A DNA stretch of 64,000 bases from Cheiracanthium punctorium (GCA_038373885.1 JAWZYV010012282.1:164065-228064), one strand, 5' to 3'; counted from the first letter of the stretch, positions 12,165-24,337 are shown. Numbers and translations are program-made. Notes: generated from the letters alone by a model not told the origin.

Positions 12165-13015
12165 CTTTGAGCAACCACCTCTATTAAGCGACCCCCTCCT
12201 CCAATGACCCACGTTTTAAAGGCACCGATTTTTAATCCTATCTACTTAATGTGATTCTTAAAGAATGACATTAAAGACAGAATGACACTATAGAAAGAAT
12301 AACATTAAGTTCTGTTGAAAGATCCTCTAGAACACACCACGCAACCCTCTATAAGCGACCGGATGCGGTTCCTTTATCAGACATTTTCTTGCATTTTTCC
12401 AGAAATAACGGATTCTGGACATAACATTCTTCAGGAATTAAGCAAAAACAGCATTCCAAACTAGTTTCTCTGTCTACTGTTAATCGACATCAGGTGCCAG
12501 TAAGCGTACAAATCACGGAAAATATTGTAGTTTGGAGAAGACATATGCCTAAAAACCAGTGAATTTACCGTTGGAGCAGCAAATGTATGTGATCGAGTCA
12601 CACGAAAACGGAAAATTGTAGAATTTGACAGTTACTTTGGGTTGTGGGAAAACCCAAAAAAGGAATTTTAAAGCAAATAGATTATGACAAATTAAGAATG
12701 CTTGCAGAATATCAGGATAAATGCATTTTTGTCGGATGCAAGAAAAAAAGTAGACAGAAAATTATTCCGAAAGAAAGAAAAAGAATGAAACCATCCGAAA
12801 TTTCTAAATATTTTATTAAATTTTAAATTTTAAAATGCGTTTGTACAGTTAACGTATGCAGTAGTATGAAGCTACATAATTAACAAAGCAAACAATATTT
12901 TTTAACATTTTTTCTTGGGTACTCAATGCGTATACTTCTTTGAGCGACCGGTACTCGCGACTTTGAGCGACCTCTTAACGACCGATTTTTCAAGGAACGG
13001 AGGATGGTTGTTCCC
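12165..13015 (+). mobile_element. Tigger/pogo-like element remnant
   Basis: Both edges carry iterated AAGCGACC/GAGCGACC words (about 12180-12200 and 12943-12985), which are typical of Tigger-type ends, and an interior segment encodes a broken helix-turn-helix. Exact ends and a TA target duplication could not be assigned, so the limits are approximate. Confidence 0.5.
12563..12800 (+). pseudogene. Tigger/pogo transposase N-terminal helix-turn-helix, broken
   Basis: Conceptual translation from 12563 reads LEQQMYVIESHENGKL, a stop, then LGCGKTQ and a lysine-rich stretch interrupted by further stops. This order (an EQQ-VIE-H-GK helix, then G-CGKTQ, then a basic segment) matches the DNA-binding domain of CENP-B/Tigger-type transposases. 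At least four in-frame stops are visible and no DDE domain follows, so it is dead. An ATG-initiated 60-codon frame at 12644-12826 overlaps it in another frame and is spurious. Confidence 0.55.
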
Positions 13016-13249
13016 ATAAGTTTATTTACATAAAAATGTTTCAAACCGAAATCCTATGATACACTGAAAGATTAATTTTAAATCTTATTTTCGGTTTTTA
13101 AAAAACTTGTTGAAGATAAGTGTTCATGAAAAACGTGAAAAATTAATTTGCTCTAATGTAATGTACACGTAATACTAAGGGTGCTGGGACACCTATGTAC
13201 AGTAGTCATTTTTAGTGCTCTGTCCCAATAACAGTGTGGTGCTATTTAA

Positions 13250-13756
13250 TCCTTTAACGCGCAGTGTTCCCGCTCTGGGAACCCTAAACTGTGACGTTTT
13301 GACTGTTGCCAGTCACGAACAATAGATTGGATTTCTATAAAAATAGTTGCGGATGACCTAGCTCCACGAGAATCCTTTACTTTTTAGCACGTCATTTCCC
13401 GTCAAAAAAGGCCACGATTATTTTTAACAGCACTGACATCTGCTGAAAAATGGATGAATGCGAGAAAGGCTGGATAGATTGCCCAATGCTTAAAAAAAGG
13501 GCAGCCGTTGCCATCGCTCGATTTAACGACCCGCAAGAGGGCGCACGATCGAAACGTTTATCGCGTGCCACAGATTGAGAGACACTTTTTTGGCGCAGCT
13601 GGCTGTGCGACACAGCCAGCTGCGTCAATAAAGGGTCTCTACATCTGTGGCACGCGATAAACGTTTCGATCGTCCGCCCTCTTGCGGGTCGTTAAGTCGA
13701 GCGATGGCGACGGCAGCCCTTTTTTCAGCATTGGGAAAGGGTTGCGCCTCGAAGGG
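13250..13756 (+). mobile_element. TTAA palindrome MITE, copy 3
   Basis: 507 bp between TTAA at 13246-13249 and 13757-13760. The first base of the left end is T instead of C. The internal palindrome is retained around the CAGCTGGCTGTG centre near 13600-13625. Nearly full length relative to the copy at 4625. Confidence 0.9.
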
Positions 13757-13760
13757 TTAA

Positions 13761-14582
13761 ATAGATGGCGTCTAATACACTTTCTTTCATTTCTAAAGTA
13801 CAAATCCCGAAGAATGATTCATTCATGTTAAAAAAAGAAAGCACTGCACATTGTTATGCACCCTCCGGATCCATAACAAATTTTTGCACTCGGAGAACTA
13901 GAAAAAAATAAAATAAAATAAAACCCTTCCAACCGAGAGACCCCCTATTATTTCCAAAATTTATGATGCTGCTGAGTAAATCAGGAATAAAAGGAACATA
14001 AAATTCCCCCTCGCATACACACATCGGGGCATTTCTCTGCCCGGTTCCGGAGTATGTGTGAGAAGCGGTGATTTTTGGGAGCCATTATTACTCTTTTTAT
14101 GGAATGATATATGAGCCCTGATGATACAAAAACCGTTTTATAAGGTTACGATTTATCTAATATCTTCTCGGTTGTTCGCCACCTCGTGAAATCTGGACTA
14201 TCTATCATTCCGCACTACTATCCTAGTAACATTTGCTTTAGTTCTCCTCTGAATGCGCTTCCCACTTTGATAGATCACGTGGAAGTACTTTGGTAACAAT
14301 GGGTTGAAGTATGGAATGCGCTTTCCTGGGTTATTTCGATGGGTGTGATTTGTATAGGAGGGTCTGCTGTGTGCTTTGATGCCCTGCCCGGTGCTGTATA
14401 CTTTCTCTTCGTTTGTGGATATGGGTAGCGTTGTTTGCATGACGAAAAAACAAAAATATGCCTCGAGGTCTTTCTACAGAAATTAAAATAATCTATTTGC
14501 AAAAGGGTTTACAAAATAGCATACAGGATGATTATAAGCTGTACTACTCAACGATATAAACAGCAGCGAAAATCGGCGCCTT
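13761..14582. other. No firm feature; one weak minus-strand open frame
   Basis: Between two MITE copies. A minus-strand frame at 14198-14440 (80 codons, containing HRNNPGKRIPYFNPLLPK) has a plausible composition but no recognised domain or splice context. Confidence 0.4.
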
Positions 14583-14586
14583 TTAA

Positions 14587-15096
14587 CCCTTTAACGCGCA
14601 GTGTTCCCGCTCTGGGAACACCCAACTCTGACGTTTTGACTGTTGCCAGTCACGAAGAATAGATTGGATTTCTATAAAAATAGTTGCGGGTGACCTAGCT
14701 CCACGAGAATCCTTTACTTTTTAAGCACGTCATTTCGCGTCAAAAAATAGTCACGATTCTTTTTAACAGCACGGGCATCTGCTGCGAAATGGAAGAATGC
14801 GAGAACAGCTGGATAGATGGCCCCATGCTGAAAAAAGGTCAGCCGTTGCCATCGCTCGACTGAAATACCAGCAAGAAGGCGGACGATGGAAACGTTCATC
14901 GCGTGCCACAGATCGAGAGACCCTTTTTGGACAACAGCTGGCTGTGCCGTACAGCCAGCTGTATCAAAAAAGGTGTCTCTCGATCTGTGGCACGCGATGA
15001 ACGTATCGATCGTCCGCCCTCTTGCTGGTCGTTCAGTCGAGTGATGGCAACGGCTGCCCTTTTTTCAGCATTGGGAAAGGGTTACGCCTCAAAGGG
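14587..15096 (+). mobile_element. TTAA palindrome MITE, copy 4
   Basis: 510 bp between TTAA at 14583-14586 and 15097-15100. The left end CCCTTTAACGCGC matches copy 1 exactly and the palindrome centre is near 14940-14965. Only about 0.8 kb separates it from the previous copy, in the same orientation. Confidence 0.9.
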
Positions 15097-15100
15097 TTAA

Positions 15101-15635
15101 TTAGAAACTTCCAGAAGAAAAATTTTCATTCAAATACACAGCAAAATTTTTTAAAGAGTATCATTTACTTGAAGATATTTTTAATTTATTAAGAATGTTT
15201 CTAAATGTTTGAAGTGCTTGACAAATTAGTTTATTTGCATTTACCTGATTTTTTTTTTCGAAATACTCTGATAACATGAAATGCAGAGATCTAACCTGCC
15301 ATCCAAATTATCAGATGCATAAATTATTTAGATAAATCAACGACATTTCTTTCAAAATATCCTTTCAACCTTAGCAGTTATCTCTTACTTTTATTTTAAC
15401 AATCTCTAATGATTTAATTTTAATCTATTAATGACTTTTATTAATTTATTATTTTACTTTATATTAGTCTTAATTCTTAAGAATTAGAGCATTCTTAAGA
15501 ATTTAATATAGTAAAAGATATGACAACAATTACAGAAAATGAAAGCGTGACAGTGAAATTTGCACAGTTTAAGAGTTTTCTTTGCTATGTTTGGAAACAA
15601 GATAATATTTTTGTAATGACATCTAATAAAATCAA
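15101..15635. other. AT-rich, no feature seen
   Basis: Low-complexity AT-rich sequence dominated by TTAAT and AATTA words. Nothing supported. Confidence 0.5.
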
Positions 15636-15830
15636 GCCTGTCAGATGGTGAAGAACCATTCTCTTGCACCTCGGGACCGGGTTCGATTCCCGGCTTGGGC
15701 TTGGGCTTTTCATTAGGAGTCACGTTGACCGCCTACTGGGTGCACTTCAATAAAATAAGCAAATGGCTAAAGGGCAAATGCCCGGTCTTGGGAAAAAAAT
15801 AATGGACTCCGTTAACCTGTTTTGTTTTAT
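15636..15830 (+). repeat. tRNA-derived SINE-like unit
   Basis: A T-arm is visible at about 15676-15694: CCGGG, loop TTCGATT, CCCGG, which is a B box. An A-box-like segment lies about 40 bases upstream. The acceptor stem does not pair properly and there is no clean anticodon arm, so it is not a working tRNA. The following 130 bp ending in an A-rich tract fits a SINE body. A chance B box is the alternative. Confidence 0.45.
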
Positions 15831-16213
15831 TAAGGCAAAATACACTTCACGTGTGCGCCAAAGGGAAGGTTTGTCTTGGGCGGTGTACATTTAAAGGAAC
15901 TCCATTGCGAATTCATGTTACGTCTGGGAAAATCGATCAAAATCTCTGATCTTCAGATCGACAGACGCGCGGCAAGCTAGAACCTTGGACCTTTCTTACT
16001 TTAGTCATTCAAATTGACAAGGTATAGTTCTGAACGGAATTTGGGTCAATTACCGGAATTGGTAAAGGAAAATTGGTCAGTTCTCAAATAGATAGATAAT
16101 TAATGCGTGTGACCGACCCTCTTTTAATTTTAGAAGCGGACTTTTAAAATAATAGTAAATATTGTTAGATTCAACTTTCATATTATTTATTATTCTTTGA
16201 ATGCATATAGTAA
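15831..16213. other. No feature seen
   Basis: Spacer of ordinary composition between a SINE-like unit and a Helitron. Confidence 0.45.
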
Positions 16214-17509
16214 TCTATATAAATAAAATTAGACTTTTGTCTGTACATTTCTTGGAATTATAAAATTTTGCGATTTATATCCGTTTCAAGCACCCGGGAA
16301 TCCGATGCGACCCTCAAAAAAAAGTTTGTCTGTCTGCCATTCTGTCGTTCTGCAATTCTGTCCGTGACGCTTTCTTTGTTTAAGCATCACGTAAAAACGA
16401 CTGAAGCGAATGATATGAAATTGGGTGTCATGAAGGGTGGTCACTCAACTTAAAACATAGGCGTCGAATTTTTAAGAAATCGTGATTGGATTTTCAGATT
16501 TTGCGAAAATCGTTTCAAACTGCGTAAATTTGTGTTCAAGCATCACGCAAAAACGACTGAAGAAAATGATACGAAATTGGGTGTCATGATAGGTCGTCAC
16601 TCAATTTAAAACATAGGCGTCCAATTTTAAAAAAATACTGATTGGATTTTGAGATTTTGCGAAAATCCTTTCAAACTGCATAAATTTGTGTTCGAGCATC
16701 ACGTAAAAACGACTGAAGCGAATGATATGAAATTGGGTGTCATGATAGGTGGTCACTCAACTTAAAACAAAGGCGTCAAATTATAAAAAAATGTGGATTA
16801 GATTTCGAAATTTTGCGAAAATCGTTTCAAACTGCGTAAATTTGTGTTCGCACATCACGTAATAACTGCAAAGGTGAAAAAATGATATTGGGTGAAATGA
16901 TAGGTGGTCACTTACCTTAAACTATAAGCATCTAATTAAGAAAAATCCATCAGATTTCGAGATTTTGTGAAAATCGTTTAAAACTGAGTGAATCTTTGTT
17001 CCCGTATTACGTATTAACGACTAATACGAATGATACGAAATTGAGTGATAGGATAGGTAGTTGCTGAATTTATAGGCGTTTAATTTTTAAAATATTTTGC
17101 TTACATTTTGAGATATTTCGAAAATCGTTTTAAAATGCTGAAAATTTGTTCCAGCATCACGAAATACAGACTGCAAGGAATAAAACGAATTTGGGTGGCA
17201 GGATAGGTTGTCCCTCAACTGTTCCAATTTTTCAAAAATGTTGATTAAATTTTCAGATTTTGCGAAAATTATTTCAATATGCGTCCATATTCGTTCGCGC
17301 ATCCCATAATGACGACTCAAGCGAATGAAATGATATTACTTAGTGACTCTCTAACCTGTAATATTTTAAAAATACATGAAAATTATAACTTCGCTTTCTT
17401 TACTTTGGCAACATACTCCATCCATTCTGTGTACTCCTACAATGCTGACGAAAGTTCTTGCTTTTTGGAAATTTTCATTTAACCTGTCGAGGACGGGTAC
17501 TTCAGCTAG
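16214..17509 (+). mobile_element. Non-autonomous Helitron with internal tandem units
   Basis: Starts TCTATATAAATAAAATTAG after an A and ends in a hairpin (CCTGTC-GA-GGACGGG) followed by TACTTCAG and CTAG before a T. That is the canonical Helitron layout: 5' TC, 3' hairpin and CTRR, insertion between A and T. The interior is made of about seven diverging units of 145-165 bp, each opening with a CATCACGTAA-like word (near 16385, 16545, 16698, 16854, 17016, 17156, 17300). No Rep or helicase coding sequence is present, so it would move in trans. A second copy lies at 53053-55623. Confidence 0.85.
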
Positions 17510-17624
17510 TTACGAATAAATTTTTCTGCTTCAGCAGAATAAACAGTGAAGTATTGTTGTGTATGGACATATTTGAAACACTCCGGAAATTTTCCATGCT
17601 GTTGCCCTGAGACGTTTGATTTAA

Positions 17625-17956
17625 ACCCTTTCAGGCGGAACCCTTTCCCAATGCTGATAAAAAGGCAGCCGTGCCATCTTGCTGGTCGTTCAGTCGAGCG
17701 ATGGCAACGGCTGCCCCTTTTACAGCATTGGGCCATCTCTCCAGCTGTTCTCGCATTCTTCCCTTTTTACAGCAGATGTCAGTGCTGTTAAAAACAATTT
17801 TTTGACGGGAAATGACGCGCTAAAACTAAAGGATTCTCGTGGAGCTCTGTCACCCGCCACTATTTTTATAGAAGTCCAATCTATTCTTCGTGACTGGCAA
17901 CAGTGTAAACGTTAGAGTTGGGTGTTCCCAGAGCGGGAACACTGCGCGTTAAAGGG
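17625..17956 (-). mobile_element. TTAA palindrome MITE, copy 5 (internally deleted)
   Basis: 332 bp between TTAA at 17621-17624 and 17957-17960, inverted relative to copies 1-4. Most of one palindrome arm is missing, leaving a single arm plus the unique half. Both termini remain, so it could still be recognised by a transposase. Confidence 0.85.
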
Positions 17957-17960
17957 TTAA

Positions 17961-18579
17961 AAAGTAGATAAATGTGATATTAGATCTGAAACACGTCACT
18001 GAAGGAAGCCTTCCAATATCATTTAAAAAAAAATCATTTTAAATTTCAAACGTATAATTCCTCTGGTAACATTTCTGAAAATCGTTCATTTTCCGAACTG
18101 AGCAAGGAGATGCCTAACAGGATGGAGCGTTAAGCGAGAAAACAAATCTCTACACGAAGTGAAACGTTACAAAAATGTTGTTATGTCAACTCCTCTGCCG
18201 CATGTCAGCTCAAGTAAGCCGTTGTGGGAAAAATGCAAAACAGAACACTGACAACGAAGTGACAGACTCGATATAAAGTAGTCTGCGAACGCAAAGAAGA
18301 AGAAAAAAGAAAAAGAACCATCTACAATGTGCTTCTTTTAGGGCCAATCTTTTCATTTCGTTTATCTTCAATGACATATTTCACGTTCTCTTCCCGTGTG
18401 ATTCCAAGCTGCGTACAACAAAACAATAAAGTGATGTATGTATATGTACATGCATTCTTATATATTTTTTCCTCTTATGTTTTATGCCGAGGAAATTTCT
18501 TTTTTAATTTTATTTTTCAACAAGGGAGACTTACTGGTGAAAAGAAATATTGTATCTCCTTTTTTTTTTTTCTTTCTCC
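17961..18579. other. No feature seen
   Basis: Spacer between two inverted-orientation MITE copies. It includes a T11 run near 18561 but no supported gene. Confidence 0.5.
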
Positions 18580-18583
18580 TTAA

Positions 18584-19014
18584 CACTTTGAGGCGCAACC
18601 CTTTCCCAATGATGAAAAAAGGGCAGCCGTTGCCATCGCTCGACTGAACGACCCGCAAGAGGGCGGACGATCGAAACGTTCATCGCGGGCCACAGATCGA
18701 GAGACCCTTTTTTGACGACAGCTGGCTGTGCGGCACAGTCGATCGATGGCCGCCACGGATGCCCTTTTTTCAGCATGGGCCAGTCTATCCGGCTGTTCTC
18801 GCATTCTTCCATTTTTCGGCAGATATCAGTGCTGTTTAAAAAGAATCGTGACCCTTTTTTGACGGGCAATGACGTGCTAAAAAGTAAAGGATTCTCGGGG
18901 AGCTAGGTCACACGCCACTATCTTTATAGTAATCCAATCTAGTCTTCCTGACTGGCAACAATCAAAACGTCAGAGTTGGGTGTTCCCAGAGCGGTAACAC
19001 CGCGCGTTAAAGGG
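18584..19014 (-). mobile_element. TTAA palindrome MITE, copy 6 (shortened)
   Basis: 431 bp between TTAA at 18580-18583 and 19015-19018. The second palindrome arm is largely deleted after the CAGCTGGCTGTG centre, where a GATCGATGG stretch replaces it. The first three bases of the left end read CAC instead of CCC. Confidence 0.85.
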
Positions 19015-19309
19015 TTAAATAAAACTTTTTTTTAAATATCGCACGATGTGTAAAATAAATTAATTCTCTAGATTTTAAGAATAGTGTTGCAAAGTTTTCC
19101 TCACGTAAAAAATAAGTTTACTTGAAATAAGGTATGCTGACACTAGAACCACTAGACTAAATTAATTCTTTTATCGATCTGCAAATTTCTTTTACAGGGA
19201 ATTCTAAATATTTAGAATTCTTTCATCTTAAATGTAACAAAAATTAAATAAAACATGGGTTATTACTGCACTGTTCCGTAATATATGGTTGTTATTTGAT
19301 TAAGCAGAC

Positions 19310-19990
19310 TTAAAAAAAATACATTTCCTTTCTCAACAAAGTGGCAGCATTATAACTCTTTATAAAGTCCCTATAAAAATTTATGTGACCACCAACAGAT
19401 GATATATTTCTTCCTAGACATGCATCATGTAAAGAAAGTATCGAAATCATAGAAAAAAATGAACTATTTGGTAGAATAGCTCCTAAACGGTGCATTCGAT
19501 TGAGCTCAAAATTTGTAGGGATATTGTGGGCCACCTTTTTACGACTGGCGTTGATGATTTGGATGCGTATCCCTTTTACAGGGCTGCAAAAAAAGAATTC
19601 TTATGCATGACGGCCTAAGGATTCAAATTCTTGAATGTGCGCTCGCGTCTAAACGGTCGATTGGATTGAATGGCCACTAGGTATGCATAATATAAGTTAC
19701 ATTCACATCATTAGCATGAATTTTGGTTGTGTAGAACGGACAATGGGTTCCTAGGGTTGCAAAAATCATTCTTATACATCGCGGCCTACAGACAAAAGTC
19801 ATTTCAAATGTGCTAGTTTCTAAAGCGTGCACTCGTATAAGTTTAAAGTGGAAAAGTGTACTATAGGTCGAAATCACGCAGCCAGTATACATTTTTGGTG
19901 TGTGTAAATTTACTTTTATTACTGGACAACAAAAAAGAATCCTTATATATCATGATACAGTGTTTAGAAAGTCGATAGGAGTCACTATTT
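19310..19990. repeat. Decayed tandem repeat, period about 170 bp
   Basis: Three or more degenerate units. GCAAAAA-GAATTCTTAT-CAT-CGGCCT-type blocks occur near 19586, 19758 and 19928, and TCTAAACGGT-like blocks near 19480, 19646 and 19815. It could be an old satellite fragment or the interior of a dead element. Confidence 0.6.
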
Positions 19991-20207
19991 TTTTCCCTCT
20001 TCTTTTTTAAGGTAAAACTTCTGTGAATAAATTGATATTTTAGAGCGGTAGCAGCTCATTCGACAGTATTTCCCGACGAAGTTCTATTAATATGACAACA
20101 CTGGTGTACATGGTAGAACATGTGTAGTGGTCGCATTAATATGGACAGGGACTGTCGTTATCATAAATTGTTACAGGGATATTTGTATAATGCACAGGGA
20201 AAATATT

Positions 20208-21164
20208 CCCAGACAGCACATAAGCTTAAATCAAGCTTGACACTTCCTTGAATTGGACGTATTAATACAAGCTTGACAGTTCAATTCACTTTAAGCTTTC
20301 AGCAAGCTTGGAGAAGTCATTTGAACTGTCAAGCTTGAATACAAATGGATAACTGCTTGATTTGGAAAGCCAGATCCACATAACAAATAATTTATCATGA
20401 GTCATAAATGTACTTGACCATAGAATTAAAAAAAAAAGTGATTCGATATTTCCAAATATGGAAATTCTTCAAAATAAAATACAATTATACTACGAAATGG
20501 ATTTCAAAATCAGTCATTTGTCTTGATTTTGGCCAGTATTGCCCAACATGAGTGTCGCGATATTGAAAGTTTTAAAACGCGTGCTGCTTTTAAGTTTATA
20601 GTATGCTTATTTCCCTATTAGTAGAGTCTCTAAATCACACATAACATTATTTTAATTTTGATGCATCCCATGGAAAAATAAAAGAAACAGTTCAACACAT
20701 CGGCCACTGATCGATCTCGCTGGGAAACGGCGTGATAACCATAACAGTCACTTCAAACTTTAGTCATATCAGCGCAACCCAGTTGACCGAGTGGTTAGGA
20801 CGCTGGCTTCCCAACCCATGGATACCGAGTTCGATCCCAGCCACGGACGCTTGATGGTAACAGATTAAAATAACTTGAAATGTCAGCGTAGAGGGGAAAA
20901 TGCGGGGAAAGATAAAATATGTGGGGCGAGTTCACTGACAGGCGCCCTGTGTATGTAAGAAATTTTTTTCAGGAAAATTTCTTAAGCTTGAAATTAAGCT
21001 TGCTATGTCAAGCTTAATGCAAGCTGGGCAAGTGTAAACTAGAACACTTGATTCAAGCTTGCATTAAGCTTACACGCTTGAAATTTTCAAGCTTAATTAA
21101 AGTTTATTGACTTGTATCAAACTTCCAGCAAGCTTGATTTATCATGTTTGCTGTGCTGTCTGGG
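20208..21164. mobile_element. Terminal-inverted-repeat element with AAGCTT subterminal arrays
   Basis: 957 bp with exact 13-bp ends CCCAGACAGCACA and TGTGCTGTCTGGG. The first 140 bp hold six AAGCTT words and the last 190 bp hold seven, mostly as CAAGCTT or TTAAGCTT, while the middle has none. Dense subterminal motifs usually mark transposase binding sites. No coding sequence is present. The target duplication is unclear and the superfamily is not assigned. The central part carries a tRNA-like segment. Confidence 0.75.
20774..20960 (+). repeat. tRNA-derived SINE-like segment inside a DNA transposon
   Basis: An A box (TTGACCGAGTGGTTAGG, 20783-20799) and a B box (GAGTTCGATCCC, 20827-20838) lie 40 bp apart, the spacing of a tRNA internal promoter. 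Sequence after the B box (CAGCCACGGAC) does not rebuild an acceptor stem. It is best read as a tRNA-derived SINE head that inserted into, or was captured by, the surrounding element. Confidence 0.6.
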
Positions 21165-23278
21165 TTGTGAGTTTACGTTCATTCGACTAGTCAGAAATTA
21201 TTAATATCTTCCCTGTATTCCTGATTTTTGATCTTTTCAAAATCAACTTTTGAAACGTACGCAGCTACAATTGTTGCATTTTAGAAAAGACTAGTTTAAA
21301 AAAAATACTATTTAGCCTTCCCTCTACACATTGTACTCGTTTCTAAAATGTCAAATAAGTTGTCAGTTCCAAAAGAGCCGTAAAATTTCACATTTTGAAC
21401 CATATAGTCATACACACAAAATTTATTATCTCGTATTTTGTCAGAACCTTTAAGCAGTATTTGTAGCAATATACGCCAAACTAGAGAGAAATAAAAGAGA
21501 AATCTATTAAAATCATCGAATTATAAGGCAGATTCAAGCAAGACCCAACTTCCCCATAAAGCATTAAAGCACAAAATAACAAACTTTGTAAAGTAACATC
21601 ATAAAGCTTACTTCAACAGCCAGACAGATGTTTCGAGCAAAAACGTGTTTGCCCTTCTTCAGGAACAAACACATTCATGTGTTTGTGTCTTAAATTATTA
21701 AGTGTCAATTCTTCGTTTTGTTTGAAGTAGACGAACTTCAGTAAATACATCATCTTAAGCGATGGTTATATAGATTCTAGTGAATGTTGCACATGTACAA
21801 ATAACATGTACAAATAATCCCTTTATGAACAAATAATCAAATAGTAACCCTTTATTTCAAAAACTTTTTTTGCAGTTAGAAAACAAGGTGGGAGATAACG
21901 CAAACAAAAATTCCGAAATAGTAAAAATAATTACGAGTTAATCAGCCATTTAGAAAAATATCGTGCACAATACGTTAAACTGTCAAATGATAGACTAAAA
22001 AACTAATCGTTATTCCCTCTTGAGCCGTCTGACATTTATAAATACTACAGTAAAAATGCCTTAATACTTTTAAAAGCCATTTATCATGGCCTTAACTTGG
22101 GGGAGAGGGAGGGAGGGGAATAGCACAAAAAAATTTGTGTGTCACATGCGATAACGTTTAAAACAAAGTTTCTTAGGCTAAAAATATTTTCCACTTCTTC
22201 TATTTTTTTTTCAGCCTGAAGAGAATGATCTTTCTTTTTCTTTTTAAGAGTTCATCGCAAAGAATAAAAAACAGTGCATTCTAAAAAGCTAAAGAAACTT
22301 TTTTTTTCGTGGTCTAGTTAACGTAGCAATAAATTTTGTAATTAAAGTATTAGTAGGCTAATGAAAGAACGTGTTTTGAAATTCAGAGAAATATATCATT
22401 CCTCAGTTAAATATCAAAATGTTTAATATTCTATTGTTTTGAGCCTAAATTAAAATATATCAGAAAAAATCATTGCGTTATTTTTTATAATTTACAACTG
22501 TTTTCAATCGTCCATCAAAAAACAAATGCTTCCAATCACTAGCATTAAACTTTAATTAATTTCTACTTTCTGAAATCAAGATTTTTTAAACTATGCACAT
22601 GTGGGTTAATACGAAATATACTTCATTACTGAACAAAATTCTCCAAGAACAAGCTTTGTTAGGAGATGAAATTAAATTAAAAACTCAACAGACATATTTA
22701 TTTGTTTCGCATTTGGGTTCCAATTAATTTGCACGAGTGTGCTGATTATTTCGACAACCCATTGAAAAAATTTAATTAACTCGTCTTGTAATTAAGAAGA
22801 ATTTCATTCTTTTTTCATCGAGTGACGCTGTTTGTTCCAATAAATAATTTTCACTGCAGTAACAGTTGTTTATAGAAAAAAAAATCACATCAAAAGTACA
22901 TAGGAAAAACGACTACGAGCATCTGGCGATTTGGAATTGTAGAACTAATCGTGTGTATATTGCTTACCTGAAATGGATAAAAATGCTATATTTAATCTAG
23001 AAATAGAAGGTTACTTCATTTAAGTATTTATGATACTGGGTTGCAGATCCTGCCAACCTGTCAAATAAAGCTGTATAAATTAATCGTACTGTGTTAGAAA
23101 AAATGACTAACTAGTTTTTATCTAAATAATGTGACCATAAAATAATTTTTAAAAAATTCTTGAAAGTTTCAGTACGAAACTGCATTTTGACCTTCAGCAA
23201 TCTAACTACACTGGTTACTGCAGCACTTGAGTGTTTTTTCGTAGGTCAACCTTACGAGAAGGCCAAAGGCCAATGATT
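21165..23278. other. AT-rich, no feature seen
   Basis: 2.1 kb of AT-rich DNA with a G-rich patch near 22100. No gene, RNA or repeat structure recognised. Confidence 0.5.
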
Positions 23279-23286
23279 GTTTAAAA

Positions 23287-24337
23287 CAGAGGTTCCCAGC
23301 CTTTTACTACTTAGACCCCCTTGAAATATTTTTTTTCAGTAGAACCCCCTAATCTTTTAGTACCTAAAAAAAACCAACATTCATGTAATTGGAGGATAAG
23401 TTCAATAATATAAAAACTGCATTTTATTAAACCATTTTCAATTTTCAGAAATATATGTAATTGTAACCTATAAAGTGTGTCCGCTTAAGTCCGTTGTCAT
23501 CCCAATAAATTCTGCATGGTAAGAACGATAGTCATAAAAGTGGGATCTAAATATAGTAACGTTGCCATGCGCTTAGAGGGGGGGAAAAAACGTTTACAGC
23601 GCCACTTGGTTGGCTAAATTTGGAGTTCCTTATCTTAAAAACGGTTCGAGATTTAGAAAAGAGTGGATTACAAAGTTGTTCAGCATCACCGATTTATTAA
23701 TAAAAAAATACATCTTGATCGCACTAATGTTAAAAATTGAAGCCGTATGATGAAAGGCTTAAGAGTCCTCTGTAGTTGGCTTTCGGAAATTCAAGTCCCA
23801 ATGCTTTGCTATGGAGAAAAGTGCCTTAACGCCTAATCATTTTTCTCAGAAAGTATTACGTATTTTTAAATGAAATTTTCCTGTGTGAATCTTGAGAACT
23901 ATTCGCAAAGATTGCGCGAATCAGATTGGAGTTCATTGAGCCGAAAGAGATTTTATTGCAGTCTAGAATTTAGATTACTTTTCAGATTGCAATAAAATCT
24001 CTTTCGGCCTTGAATCTCAGCAAGCCGACTACAGAGGCCTCTTAAGACCGTATTACTGATATTTTGCCAGCGTGTCACTAGCCATAGTGCACAATTTCCA
24101 GCAGAAATTGCAGACCCACCTCGGCTTTAGATATGTGAATTGCACCGCAAATGAAATTCTGTATTCTATTTATAAACAGTAAAACGGATAGTATTATCTA
24201 TAAATCATATTCCTTAAAAGTTAAATCAAAAATTTTAAAACAAAAATGTCCCATAGACCCCCCTAGAACACTATAGACCCCTTTAAAAGCTTCATAGACC
24301 CCCAAGGGGTCCTCCAGGACGCCGTTGGGAAACACTG
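23287..24337. mobile_element. hAT-family non-autonomous element with 8-bp target duplication
   Basis: Begins CAGAGGTTCCCAGCC and ends GTTGGGAAACACTG, flanked by the identical 8-bp duplication GTTTAAAA (23279-23286 and 24338-24345). Ends of the CAG...CTG type with 8-bp duplications are diagnostic of hAT. The outer parts contain repeated TAGACCCCC words. No transposase frame is present. A smaller foldback is nested inside. Confidence 0.85.
23763..24041. mobile_element. TTAA-flanked foldback nested in the hAT element
   Basis: 279 bp between TTAA at 23759-23762 and 24042-24045. Ends GAGTCCTCTGTAG and CTACAGAGGCCTC are inverted repeats extending about 40 bp with gaps. A second inverted repeat lies inside (CCGAAAGAGATTTTATTGCA near 23940 with its complement ending near 24008). 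It is later than the hAT insertion if truly nested. Confidence 0.7.

Noticed and set aside
12644..12826. 60-codon lysine-rich plus-strand frame as a small gene
   Set aside because: It overlaps a recognisable broken Tigger helix-turn-helix in another frame.
15636..15705. A functional tRNA gene
   Set aside because: The T-arm is good but the acceptor stem does not pair and no anticodon arm forms; a SINE-like origin fits better.
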